Assembly: GCA_964368985.1 (NCBI GenBank)
Contig: CAYJDW010000005.1
Span: forward strand, 1 to 64,000
Direction of reading: 5' to 3'
Source: G023898405 sp964368985
Lineage (GTDB): Bacteria; Myxococcota; UBA727; JABDBI01
DNA: 64,000 bases
The position numbers and the translations under genes are program-made. The notes under the pieces were generated by a model, which saw nothing but the letters and a program-made list of their open reading frames with translations, had not been told where the DNA came from and searched no databases. Below, piece after piece: positions 16,779 through 25,217 of the stretch (its first letter is position 1; every line of letters begins with the position of its first letter).

Positions 16779-17975
16779 ATGAGACCAAAAATGATCAAAA
16801 TGATTACTCTATTGTTCTTAGTTATATCGACACCAATTTTTTCTGCGATTGAAAAATTCAGCGACAAGGTCACACCAAGCTATGATAAGATTTTAAAGCA
16901 CCGTTATCACTGCAAAAATGCTAGAGATTTAAATTTCAGCTGGATAGATTCCTTTATTAAAGGCCGTTTTACTGATTTATTAAACAATATAGATGTTGAT
17001 AACAAACCCAAAAACACAAGCCTCTCCCCTGAAGAAGCTGCGCACATTATCCCAAGCACATTGAGTCGAGATACACTTAGGGAGCGCCTGGCCGAAGTTG
17101 ATTGGAACAGATTATTTGGGACCAATCAGGAGCTTATAGATTCTAAAATTAAAAGTATTGAAGGCGCTCAAATAGACGCTCGCTTGCCGATAGACCCAGC
17201 TCTGTATTTTTCTCCAGAACAGAAAAAAGAAATAGTAGAGGTTGCCGAAGGCATTCACCAGCTTTTGTCGACTAATGATGTCCTTATTGTTTTAGGCCAA
17301 TCTCCTGCTTATCTGGCGCATGTGCTTCAACACATTAACTACGACAGTAAATATTCTATTGTTTCTGTACCCTATTCCGGCATTGCTGACTTTACGGATG
17401 CCGTACGCGCCAATACTCAATCTGGCGATCTCAACTTAGTAACTCCTGCGCGGCAAAAATTTTGGCGTGAGCTCGTACAAGAGAGAGGCTATTCTCCTGT
17501 CGATTCAGCACAAAAGAGGATTTTTATTCTTGATTTAAAAAACACCGGGCGGGGAATGGGGAGCTTTATTCGTCAACTGGTGTTGTGGCACAAAGAAGTT
17601 GTTGACGCTAATTCTGAGCCAGATCTTAATATTATCTCGCTAAACAAAGGCGCACAGGCTTTTACTAAAGACCAAAGTATCCATTCTGAAAAATCTAAGA
17701 ACGGCGTACCAACCTACACGGACGGTGGTACGGAGTTATGGGGACTGTTCTCTTTTCTGATTGACGAATACCGAGTATATATAAGTCATTCACTCAAGCA
17801 TAAATTTGATACAGCAGAGGGCGAGAATCGTCTTGTTCCAAGTTTTCAAGCTCGTTTTTGGGTGCCGGAATCGAAAGATTTACTAGCGATCTACCCGAGA
17901 CCCTATGCAAAAGCAATTGCTGAAGATTTAATAACCATATACGCAAAAACACATGCTAATCATGATGCTGAATAG
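16779..17975 (+). CDS. Exported protein with a phosphoribosyltransferase-like loop
   Basis: 398 aa, starting at the ATG preceded by AGGAAG. Signal peptide about 1-22 (ITLLFLVISTPIFSA). The C-terminal half contains DVLIVLGQSPAYLAHVL (168-184) and RIFILDLKNTGRGMGSF (247-263). The second resembles the PRPP-binding loop of type I phosphoribosyltransferases (hydrophobic strand, acidic residue, TG). The first could be the preceding PPi loop. PRTases are cytosolic, so a signal peptide is unexpected. No known family was recognised overall; PRTase relation is inference. Confidence 0.6.
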   Translation: MRPKMIKMITLLFLVISTPIFSAIEKFSDKVTPSYDKILKHRYHCKNARDLNFSWIDSFIKGRFTDLLNNIDVDNKPKNTSLSPEEAAHIIPSTLSRDTLRERLAEVDWNRLFGTNQELIDSKIKSIEGAQIDARLPIDPALYFSPEQKKEIVEVAEGIHQLLSTNDVLIVLGQSPAYLAHVLQHINYDSKYSIVSVPYSGIADFTDAVRANTQSGDLNLVTPARQKFWRELVQERGYSPVDSAQKRIFILDLKNTGRGMGSFIRQLVLWHKEVVDANSEPDLNIISLNKGAQAFTKDQSIHSEKSKNGVPTYTDGGTELWGLFSFLIDEYRVYISHSLKHKFDTAEGENRLVPSFQARFWVPESKDLLAIYPRPYAKAIAEDLITIYAKTHANHDAE

Positions 17976-18095
17976 CTTCACTGTTTCGATCTCGTTTTAT
18001 TGAAATACAACCTACGATACACTAGCTTTGAATGAACTTATAAAAATATTTACTGCGGCAATATTTTCCCATCTGCGCCTCAAGGCTAAAAAGCC

Positions 18096-18275
18096 TGGTA
18101 TCATATCACCGAAAAAATCGCCCATCGAATGCATCGCTATTTACAAAAACGCATGCACGATCTTGAGATCGATGGGCTGGGCGATAAAGAGCCGCTCTTG
18201 GCCAAATGTTATGCGCCTATAAAGAGAATTGATTTTGAAGAATTTATAGAGATACCACATCAGTTAAGGCAATGA
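18096..18275 (+). pseudogene. Transposase-like remnant (IS91-type suspected)
   Basis: An open frame of 59 codons without a start reads WYHITEKIAHRMHRYLQKR, then DGLGDKEPLLAKCYAPIKR, ending at TGA. The IA-R--RYL-KR and LLA-CY pattern recalls the C-terminal part of IS91-type Y2 transposases, but the match is from memory. The 25-bp core is repeated at 13022. Confidence 0.4.
18166..18190 (+). repeat. 25-bp repeat, copy 2
   Basis: Matches 13022-13046 with one mismatch; lies within the transposase-like remnant. Confidence 0.6.
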
Positions 18276-18636
18276 GTGCAAATAGCCTGAACGTCAAATC
18301 TGAAAGCCATCGGGCGAAGCCTAGCATTTGCAACCGCCCCTTGCTAACTTGCGAAAAAACCATGGTTTAGGCTCTAAGGAGCAACGACTTCGGTTCTAGG
18401 TTTATTCGAAGCTTTCCTGCAATGATTGGCTCAGCTTCGCGAGTAAAACACCAGCCCAAATCGTTTTAAGGCACAAAGGCTGCCAAAAACATGATGTTAG
18501 GCGAATTGCTCCTTAAAGACGCATGCCTTGCTATTGTTGCGGGTCGAGACCAATGCAACTTAGAAAAAACTGGCATCCTCCCCTGCTAGAACCGTGCTAG
18601 TCATTGGAGGTCGTGTGTTTTGGTCGATAGTGCAGT
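18276..18636. other. 361-bp stretch without a gene
   Basis: No coding frame recognised. It contains a perfect 10-bp inverted repeat TAAGGAGCAA (18375-18384) and TTGCTCCTTA (18506-18515), 121 bases apart, which might be a mobile-element trace or chance. Confidence 0.4.
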
Positions 18637-19275
18637 CTACCAAGCATAACCGATTTTAAATTCCCCATCCCAAGCAAAACCAATCTTAGTTTTTTCTGAG
18701 GGCAACAAATATTTAATATGTTTGTCCGCTATTTCCGTAGGAATTTCGCTTTGGTTTTTAATGTAAAATTTAGGTCCAGCGCCTAGGCCCAATGTTAAAA
18801 AAACGCCCGAATCATAAACCCAATCCCAACCAAATCTAAGCATGGGGCTCACGTGATAATGGGAATATTCTATTTTTTGCTCCACGTTTTTAGAGCTATA
18901 TTTCGCGCCAAATTGGTTATAGCCACCGATAATTCTCGGCTCTAAATAAAAGCTGTCAGCAATGCCTCTGCCGGCGAGCAAAAATTTGGCGCCTAGGCCC
19001 GCTGAATAGCTAATAGGAGCTTTGGTTTGGGAAAAATCTTCGGTTCTATCGGAAAGCCATTGAACCGTTTTTGAATAACCCCACCGGTAATAAAAACTAA
19101 CGGGAACAGTGATCGCCAAAAAATCCGTCATTTTCGCTTGATACAAAACATCCACGCCACCCCCGATGGCCGCAATCGGCGAAATCGCCAATACCATTGA
19201 GCGCTCTTCATTTTGCGCACTTGCGGGCAAACAAAGCCCAGCCACTAATAAAAATTGCAGAATTATTCTCTTCAT
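18637..19275 (-). CDS. Outer-membrane beta-barrel protein
   Basis: 212 aa with a signal peptide ending ASAQ (about residue 21). The mature part has alternating hydrophobic strands such as FLAITVPVSFYYRWGY and SPMLRFGWDWVYDSGVFLTLGLGAGPKF, and ends in an aromatic residue (GYAW), as barrel substrates of the BAM machine do. GGAGGG precedes the ATG. No specific porin family recognised. Confidence 0.7.
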   Translation of the reverse strand: MKRIILQFLLVAGLCLPASAQNEERSMVLAISPIAAIGGGVDVLYQAKMTDFLAITVPVSFYYRWGYSKTVQWLSDRTEDFSQTKAPISYSAGLGAKFLLAGRGIADSFYLEPRIIGGYNQFGAKYSSKNVEQKIEYSHYHVSPMLRFGWDWVYDSGVFLTLGLGAGPKFYIKNQSEIPTEIADKHIKYLLPSEKTKIGFAWDGEFKIGYAW

Positions 19276-19490
19276 AAAAACCCTCCAGGTTTATCTATGT
19301 ACTTTAAAGAAGACAGAGCATTTCTAGCAAGTATTTATCACTCATTATCCTTCGTCGCCACCCCCTAAATCCCCCTTTTTACGTCGCTATTCATCACTAA
19401 ATAATAAAAATTGCAGAGGCGCTTGCTCTTTACAATTATTGAGGTTAGGAGCTCCTTCCAAGTTAATAAAAACTTACTAACGAGGTTTTC

Positions 19491-20252
19491 ATGAATGCTA
19501 GAAAGATATTAAGTTCATGCTTATTCATAGGGCTCCTTAGCTCTTCTTTTTCTTCATTTGCTGGTGTGGAAAAGAATGATAAAACAGTTTTAGAAAATTA
19601 TAAATTTCTTCTCACAAATCTCCCTGCAGGCACTGCGACCAATATTGAAGCTGAAATATCTCGTTTCGAGAAATCGAGTGATCTCGACCATCAGAAAATT
19701 GCTAGCGTATTAGAAATTTGGCAAGCAAAAGTAAACCAAACCCTAAAGTTTAGGATTGAGGAAGATGAGTCGGGCCTTTCCGACGAATACTGCGGCAATT
19801 GCTATGAACGCCTCAGCTGCGCAGCTCCTTCGGGAACGGTGGGCGGCATTGCCGGTACGGGGGCTGGGGCTCTTCTTGGTGCGGGAACAGGGCTGGTTGG
19901 AGGCGCCATGACTGGTGTGGGCCAAAGCATGTCTGAGACCTTTAACTGGGATCTGATATGGATCGTTGGCGGAAGCGTTGGCGGTACCACTTTGGTTGTC
20001 TGCACGACCATGGGCGCCATTGTGGGTGGGCTCGTCGGCATTTGGAAGGGACCCGCTATATGGAAAAGCATGAGAAGCTATTTTTCTAAAAAATCTGATT
20101 CCTATACACCATTGCAAACCCAGGATGCCCCGTTCACCTATGAACAAATAATTGAAGAACTTGAGCTAGAGAAACTCTCTTTTGAAACCAACAAAAATTT
20201 CAAGCTCATTTATGATAATTTAATCAAAGACCTGCCCGTTGAATCTGTATAA
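19491..20252 (+). CDS. Exported glycine-zipper protein, unknown function
   Basis: 253 aa. Signal peptide about 1-24 (ending SFAG). A Cys-rich patch (YCGNCYERLSC) comes before a long Gly/Ala segment (about 113-140) with GAGALLGAGTGLVGGAMTG and a second hydrophobic segment (WIVGGSVGG to VGGLVGIW). Such glycine zippers insert in membranes. The C-terminal tail is charged and helical. No family recognised. Confidence 0.65.
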   Translation: MNARKILSSCLFIGLLSSSFSSFAGVEKNDKTVLENYKFLLTNLPAGTATNIEAEISRFEKSSDLDHQKIASVLEIWQAKVNQTLKFRIEEDESGLSDEYCGNCYERLSCAAPSGTVGGIAGTGAGALLGAGTGLVGGAMTGVGQSMSETFNWDLIWIVGGSVGGTTLVVCTTMGAIVGGLVGIWKGPAIWKSMRSYFSKKSDSYTPLQTQDAPFTYEQIIEELELEKLSFETNKNFKLIYDNLIKDLPVESV

Positions 20253-20370
20253 TACGGCTCTAATAAGGCCCGACTCTAGACTCTGGTCTTATTAAACAAT
20301 TTTCTCAAAGCTCTTGTTTGCCGAAAGATTAAGCCGTAGGAAGATGCTGAGCATAACAAGGATTTAGCCA

Positions 20371-20868
20371 ATGACCTCATCCCCCGAAAGACCAGGCACC
20401 GTCTCCTATACTCGAGCGATCATGACCCAAGTAGTCATGCCTCAGCACACCAATGCACTCGGCACCGTTTTTGGTGGCGAGGTGATGAGTTGGATCGATA
20501 TTTGCGCAGGCGTAAGCGCTCAACGTCATTGCCGCAGCAATGTGGTCACCGCCTCCTTTGACGATGTGCACTTTGTCACGCCTATCAAGCATGGCTTTGT
20601 CGTGATTTTAGAGAGCCAAGTAAACGCGGTATTTAGCTCCAGCATGGAAGTTGGGACAGTCGTGACCGCAGAGAATCCGCTCACCGGTGAACGCAAAATT
20701 GCGGTAAAAGCTTTTTCTACCTTTGTTAGTTTAGATGATTTTAGTCGCCCCAAAAAATGTCCCTCACTCATCACCGAAAGCGAAGAAGAGCGTGCACGAG
20801 AATTGACGGCCAATAAGCGACGAGCACTACGCCTCAAGCATCGTCAGACTGAGGCAGCAGCGACCTAA
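20371..20868 (+). CDS. Acyl-CoA thioesterase (hotdog fold)
   Basis: Cytoplasmic enzyme hydrolysing acyl-CoA to free acid. The 165-aa product has the single-hotdog pattern of the YciA/BACH family: PQHTNALGTVFGGEVMSWIDICAG on the central helix, VTASFDDVHFVTPIKHGFVV, then GERKIAVKAFSTFVSLD. The N in HTNALG and the D in the helix match the active-site region. The C-terminal basic tail is not typical. Confidence 0.9.
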   Translation: MTSSPERPGTVSYTRAIMTQVVMPQHTNALGTVFGGEVMSWIDICAGVSAQRHCRSNVVTASFDDVHFVTPIKHGFVVILESQVNAVFSSSMEVGTVVTAENPLTGERKIAVKAFSTFVSLDDFSRPKKCPSLITESEEERARELTANKRRALRLKHRQTEAAAT

Positions 20869-20871
20869 AGC

Positions 20872-21129
20872 TTACCAATTTCTCCATCCACGAACTTTCT
20901 TCCAGTCATTCCAATCCTTGATCTGGGCACCTAAGGGCGAGAATTTGCGCCAACCCAGACTTGGGATAAAGCGCCATTCGAAACCTTCCTCATGGGATAA
21001 ATCAGCACTGGTCTCATTAAGTTCTAACTTTTTGTCATTTTTTTTCTCTAAATCTTGGGCACCCACCTGAGTGGACCACAGAGAAATAACCGAACCCAAT
21101 AATAGCAAACAAACTATTTTTCTTAGCAT
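20872..21129 (-). CDS. Small secreted protein
   Basis: 85 aa from the ATG preceded by GGAG; a further 5 codons upstream are open but have no ribosome site. Signal peptide about 1-24 (LLLLGSVISLWSTQVGAQ). The short mature part is charged and ends with Trp-rich sequence (WNDWKKVRGWRNW). Function unknown. It converges with the thioesterase gene, 3 bases apart. Confidence 0.55.
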   Translation of the reverse strand: MLRKIVCLLLLGSVISLWSTQVGAQDLEKKNDKKLELNETSADLSHEEGFEWRFIPSLGWRKFSPLGAQIKDWNDWKKVRGWRNW

Positions 21130-21207
21130 AATTACTCCAGACAAATTTAAGCCCTTTATAATGAGGCATTAAATTATTCCCAGCTACTTAGCGTTAGAGC
21201 TTGAGCA

Positions 21208-21280
21208 ATGCAAATTTAACTTTAATTAAAATCATCCTTATTTATTATATTGATCCGCTATTTCGCAGTTAAATTTGCAT
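21208..21280. repeat. 14-bp perfect inverted repeat between divergent genes
   Basis: ATGCAAATTTAACT (21208-21221) is repeated in inverted form at 21267-21280, 45 bases apart. It lies between two divergent genes, where a paired regulator site would be expected. No partner regulator can be named. Confidence 0.6.
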
Positions 21281-21361
21281 ACAAATACCCACATTATTAT
21301 ATAGGCGCCAAATCCATACAAATCGATGACATGAAGTTATCGAATGAATAAAAGGTTAGTA

Positions 21362-22063
21362 ATGAAAACAATAACTAAGCCCTTTGGGCGCTATTTGGTC
21401 TTAATATTAGCCACGCTGTTAGCAGTCTCATGCGGAAGTGATAAATCTGAGGAAGCTGCTTTTCTTGCAAAAAAACGGGGGCAAACCGAAACACTTAATA
21501 ATGAAGCGACGCACACTCCATCCATGAATGAAACTGCCCAACCTCTTCCTCTCGAGGAAGCTCCGGTGGTGCAGCCTGTTGCAAGTTATAGCCCCACGAT
21601 CCCTGGGCCCTCTTCACTCCCTTTAACGGTGCAAAACGTGGGGACCAACTTTAGCACCTCCACGCCACAGAATGACAAAACGCCCTTTGACGTGCCAGCA
21701 GCTAATACTCAATTGGGTTTAGGTAATTTTAGCCAAGGCTTTAACACCACCATGCCATATTATTGTGACATCACTCGCTACCCCGCTCACATTGTCAACG
21801 CCATCGCTGCTTGTAAGCCCTTTTGGAGCCCAATCAGTAATGGCCCCATCCCATGGACAGATTTGAATCGCCATGGACGTGATGACTATGGCTATGGCCG
21901 CTATGGCCGCGGCCGTGGATTATTGGATCGCTACGATGAAGATGATGATGGCCGGGATTTTCGAGATGGCTTAGAAAGACGTAATGGACGCGAAGAAAGA
22001 GCGTGGAAGAGAGTTCACCGTAAGGATCGGCACAATAGTTATGATCGTTACGATCGTTATTAG
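21362..22063 (+). CDS. Lipoprotein with disordered middle and RGD/Y-rich tail
   Basis: 233 aa from the ATG with AAAAGG upstream (a start 18 bases earlier lacks a ribosome site). Lipobox LAVSC gives a lipidated Cys. The central part is Pro/Ser/Thr-rich; a short folded patch holds two Cys (YYCDITRY, AACKPFW). The last 60 residues are rich in Arg, Gly, Asp and Tyr (GYGRYGRGRG, DRYDRY). Function unknown; a good terminator follows. Confidence 0.65.
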   Translation: MKTITKPFGRYLVLILATLLAVSCGSDKSEEAAFLAKKRGQTETLNNEATHTPSMNETAQPLPLEEAPVVQPVASYSPTIPGPSSLPLTVQNVGTNFSTSTPQNDKTPFDVPAANTQLGLGNFSQGFNTTMPYYCDITRYPAHIVNAIAACKPFWSPISNGPIPWTDLNRHGRDDYGYGRYGRGRGLLDRYDEDDDGRDFRDGLERRNGREERAWKRVHRKDRHNSYDRYDRY

Positions 22064-22068
22064 GGCAT

Positions 22069-22096
22069 AAGGCCGGTTTATACCGGCCTTTTTTTA
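22069..22096 (+). terminator. Rho-independent terminator
   Basis: Stem AAGGCCGGT (22069-22077) with ACCGGCCTT (22082-22090) and a run of T, immediately after the lipoprotein stop codon. Confidence 0.9.
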
Positions 22097-22156
22097 TTGC
22101 CCGGCGAAATAAAAAGATTGCACCATCACTAGTGTTAGCAGCGACAAGGAGCAAGG

Positions 22157-23188
22157 ATGGTCTTAAAAATTGCCGGTACAACTATCAGCCCTGGGGAACG
22201 ACGCTGTGTGATGATTCCTTTGCCAAACTTGTATCATAGCGAGCCCGTATTGATGCCGACTCACATCATTGCGGGTCATAAACCTGGACCCACTTTATTG
22301 ATCAGCGCGGCCGTCCATGGCGATGAAATTAATGGCACCGAAATTATCCGCCGCCTCTTAAAACTCCGATTCATCAAGTCTTTGACCGGTACGCTCATCG
22401 CTGTGCCCGTGGTTAATGTCTATGGTTATCTTTATCAATCGCGCTATTTAATGGATCGCAGAGATTTAAATCGCTCATTTCCCGGCAGCTCGTCGGGCTC
22501 TATAGCAGCGAGGCTTGCTAAATTATTGGTGACGGAACTCATTAGTAAAGCCAGTCACTTGATCGATCTGCACACCGGCGCCCTACACCGCAGTAATATG
22601 CCGCAAATTCGGGCATCACTCCACAATAAAGAAACTTTAGAACTTTCGAAGGTCTTTGATGCACCGGTTATTATCGATTCCCGCGAACGGGATGGCTCCT
22701 TGCGCCAAATGGCCTCCGACTTAAAAAAACCCTTTGTGCTCTATGAAGTTGGTGAAGCGCTGCGCTTTGATGACTTTGGCATAAAGATCGGGGTCAGGGG
22801 CATTGTCAATGTCATGCGCCACTTAGGCATGCTCGAAGATAACAAACTAAAACACCGGCCTTCGGATGCTGCAATTATTTCCTCCACCCATTGGATCAGA
22901 GCTGAAGAAAGCGGAAATTTGCAAAGCTATAAAAAACTCGGTGCCAAAGTGAACAAGGGCGAAGTAATCGGCACTATTTCTAACCCCTTTGATTTAAGTG
23001 TCAGCGAGGTCATTTCCCCCTACAAAGGAATATTAATCGGCTATTGCAAATTGCCCCCCGTGCACGAAGGACAGGCCTTGTTTCACATCGGTTTATTGGA
23101 GAAACCACTTGATTGTCATGTCCAAATCAATCAGTTGGAAGACTTAATTCCCAAAGACGTCGCGACTTTTTTCCCCGAGGGATTCTGA
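22157..23188 (+). CDS. Succinylglutamate desuccinylase/aspartoacylase family deacylase
   Basis: 343-aa zinc carboxypeptidase-fold (M14-like) hydrolase. Seen: zinc ligands in AAVHGDEINGTE, substrate Arg/Asn in RRDLNRSFPG, third ligand in LIDLHTGA, and catalytic Glu in LYEVGEA. The C-terminal part (about 250-340) is a beta domain with GTISNPF and GYCKLPPVHEGQALFHIG, as in bacterial AstE/AspA-like proteins. No arginine-catabolism neighbours, so the natural substrate is unknown. AAGGAG lies 5 bases before the ATG. Confidence 0.9.
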   Translation: MVLKIAGTTISPGERRCVMIPLPNLYHSEPVLMPTHIIAGHKPGPTLLISAAVHGDEINGTEIIRRLLKLRFIKSLTGTLIAVPVVNVYGYLYQSRYLMDRRDLNRSFPGSSSGSIAARLAKLLVTELISKASHLIDLHTGALHRSNMPQIRASLHNKETLELSKVFDAPVIIDSRERDGSLRQMASDLKKPFVLYEVGEALRFDDFGIKIGVRGIVNVMRHLGMLEDNKLKHRPSDAAIISSTHWIRAEESGNLQSYKKLGAKVNKGEVIGTISNPFDLSVSEVISPYKGILIGYCKLPPVHEGQALFHIGLLEKPLDCHVQINQLEDLIPKDVATFFPEGF

Positions 23189-23215
23189 CCAGCATAATCA
23201 TCGTTAGCCTCACGC

Positions 23216-23248
23216 CGTCGTAGCGAGCGCGCTCCGCTCGCCACGACG
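23216..23248. repeat. Hairpin-forming intergenic repeat
   Basis: CGTCGT-a-GCGAGC pairs with GCTCGC-c-ACGACG across a short loop, 28 bases after the deacylase gene. It could stop transcription, though no T run follows, or be a REP-type element. Confidence 0.5.
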
Positions 23249-23321
23249 ATATTTAGGGATTATTTTAAGTCATTCCAAGGTTATAAATTCAGCTAACTTG
23301 CACCAAGGATACAACCTAAAA

Positions 23322-24461
23322 ATGATGAGATCAGCGTGCCTATTTCTTCTCTCTTTCTGTGTTTCCACCATGAGCTATGCCTACATCCAATCGGGCACCA
23401 TTCTCAATCTCGAGGATGGCCGCCAAATTATTTTATTTGGCGACAAATACGCGGGTGTTTCGCAATCCTGGAACGACCAGAGCGTGCCGATTATTCTCGA
23501 TGGCCTAAAAAACTTGGCCCTTAAATATCCCGCTTCCAAGATCGACTTTAGTTTTCAAGATCCCTCGGTGTACGGCGCCGGAAAGAATCTGAAAAAGGTT
23601 TTGACTGATTTAAGGAGTGAGCTTCAGGGGCTGCCTGATAATTCCTTTGCGATCTTATTTCCCCTTATGGTTAGAAAGAATCCCGCTCTTTATATGCAAG
23701 AATTGCTAGAAAATCCTGCTTTTCAGCCAAGCAGCGCTACGCTTGAGTTTCATGTTATGAACTTCATAAAACCGCCCAAGTTTTCATCCTTTTTGCTCGG
23801 GGCTTTAGCGAAAGGATTGGCTCAAGATCCCGGCCCTTGGCCCAAAAATTTGACGGCAAGAAGCAATGATCCTCGTGGACATCTGCGCTTGGCCTTTATT
23901 AAAGATAAGAATTGGCTGCGCAAACTTGGGGCCAGTGTGGCCATGAAAAATCTCCTTGTGGCATCTCAAAAACTCCATGCTAAAATGAAGTTTGCACTCG
24001 ACCCCGAACTCCCTGATTCAGTTAAAATCGGGCTAGAAAACTATTTCAATGAATTTTTAGCCGATGAAAATTCTCACCTCGAGGCTTTCGCTAATTTTGC
24101 ATCGCTAAAAAGTGGGCAAGAAATTAGCGTAGAAGACCTTAACCAAAGCGTGGCTGAGTTAGCTGACAAAATCCCGATAGATGTCCTCTATCAATTTCTC
24201 AGCGAAGAAAGAAAGATGAGCGATATGTGCCCGGAGGGGCCGGTTATCGATATTTTGCTCACCTTGTTTGCCAAAAATCATCCTGACAAAATGATAGCGA
24301 TCGTTGGCCATAAAATGGTCGAAAAAGTGGGACGTAGATTAAGTAACTTGGGCGTCGGAATAGAGAGCCAAATCCATATTGCGGATCCTAATCTCTTCCT
24401 CGGGGCTTTATCTAAAGACCCGAGCATCCTCGATAATCCGACGATTATCCCGCAATCGTGA
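23322..24461 (+). CDS. Exported protein of unknown function
   Basis: 379 aa from the ATG at 23322; AAGGAT lies 12 bases upstream. Signal peptide about 1-20 (CLFLLSFCVSTMSYAY). The mature part opens with TILNLEDGRQIILFGDKYAG and closes with DKMIAIVGHKMVEKVGRRL. That pairing faintly recalls TraB/Tiki-like proteins, where the two segments carry active-site residues, but the expected histidine after GD is replaced. No firm family. Confidence 0.6.
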   Translation: MMRSACLFLLSFCVSTMSYAYIQSGTILNLEDGRQIILFGDKYAGVSQSWNDQSVPIILDGLKNLALKYPASKIDFSFQDPSVYGAGKNLKKVLTDLRSELQGLPDNSFAILFPLMVRKNPALYMQELLENPAFQPSSATLEFHVMNFIKPPKFSSFLLGALAKGLAQDPGPWPKNLTARSNDPRGHLRLAFIKDKNWLRKLGASVAMKNLLVASQKLHAKMKFALDPELPDSVKIGLENYFNEFLADENSHLEAFANFASLKSGQEISVEDLNQSVAELADKIPIDVLYQFLSEERKMSDMCPEGPVIDILLTLFAKNHPDKMIAIVGHKMVEKVGRRLSNLGVGIESQIHIADPNLFLGALSKDPSILDNPTIIPQS

Positions 24462-24471
24462 TTGAGTATCT

Positions 24472-25104
24472 CTAAAATCCTTGCCAAAATTCTGATGGGG
24501 TAATTTTGTCCAAGGATTCTAAGACATCGCTGAGGGATTTTTTGGAAGCCATCAAAATAGCCATAGCTTTTTCTTGCTCGATTTTATTCAAGCGGCGTTC
24601 TCGTTGGCTCTTCTCCTTCTCAGCCAAGAGCGCATCGCTAAGCATCTCGCCGGCATGAAGGGGATCAACTTTTTGACAGGCTTGTTCAATTTCAACTGCG
24701 CATTCCTGATAAATCTCGTGGGTTTTCTCGTCGTAAATGTCATCATCTTCAACAACTAACAGCTCAGCAGCTTCCTGCAAAAATTCGCTCGGCCCAGGAA
24801 CCGCCTCGACGACAACCGGCACTGGTTCTTGGCTTGCGGCTGCAACTTCGTTCATCACATCGGATTCGCCGAGAACTCGACGCGCTCCCGCGACCGTGAA
24901 CTTGCGATCGTATAAAAGATGTTTTATCGCCGAAAAAAGAACGACATCTTCTTTGCGATAAATGCGCTGCCCACTGTGGGTTTTTTGAGAACGAATTTGC
25001 GGAAATTCGGCTTCCCAATAATGGATTTCATGAGGCTTCACGCTCAATAAAACAGCTACTTCCGATAATTTAAAAAAACTCTTTTTCGGCAATGTTTCAC
25101 TCAT
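24472..25104 (-). CDS. MerR-family transcriptional regulator
   Basis: 210 aa. The winged helix-turn-helix is at about 8-65: FFKLSEVAVLLSVKPHEIHYWEAEFPQI then HSGQRIYRKEDVVLFSAIKHLLY. The rest is acidic with a coiled-coil-like Lys/Glu/Arg stretch near the C-terminus. It belongs to the group often found just after ihfA in pheST-ihfA-merR operons; here ihfA is 4 kb away. The reading frame is open 21 bases further upstream, to a GTG. Confidence 0.9.
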   Translation of the reverse strand: MSETLPKKSFFKLSEVAVLLSVKPHEIHYWEAEFPQIRSQKTHSGQRIYRKEDVVLFSAIKHLLYDRKFTVAGARRVLGESDVMNEVAAASQEPVPVVVEAVPGPSEFLQEAAELLVVEDDDIYDEKTHEIYQECAVEIEQACQKVDPLHAGEMLSDALLAEKEKSQRERRLNKIEQEKAMAILMASKKSLSDVLESLDKITPSEFWQGF

Positions 25105-25217
25105 CAACAGCTCTCTCACTTTCACGCTTGCCCTCTTTTTTTATACAACTTTAACTAATAGTCTGAACCTAGTTTATAACAGACTTCAATTGGTTGAAAT
25201 TTTAATTCAATACTAAA

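Noticed and set aside
18375..18515. Small mobile element bounded by TAAGGAGCAA and its inverse
   Set aside because: Only 10 bp, no target duplication or transposase, so chance cannot be excluded.
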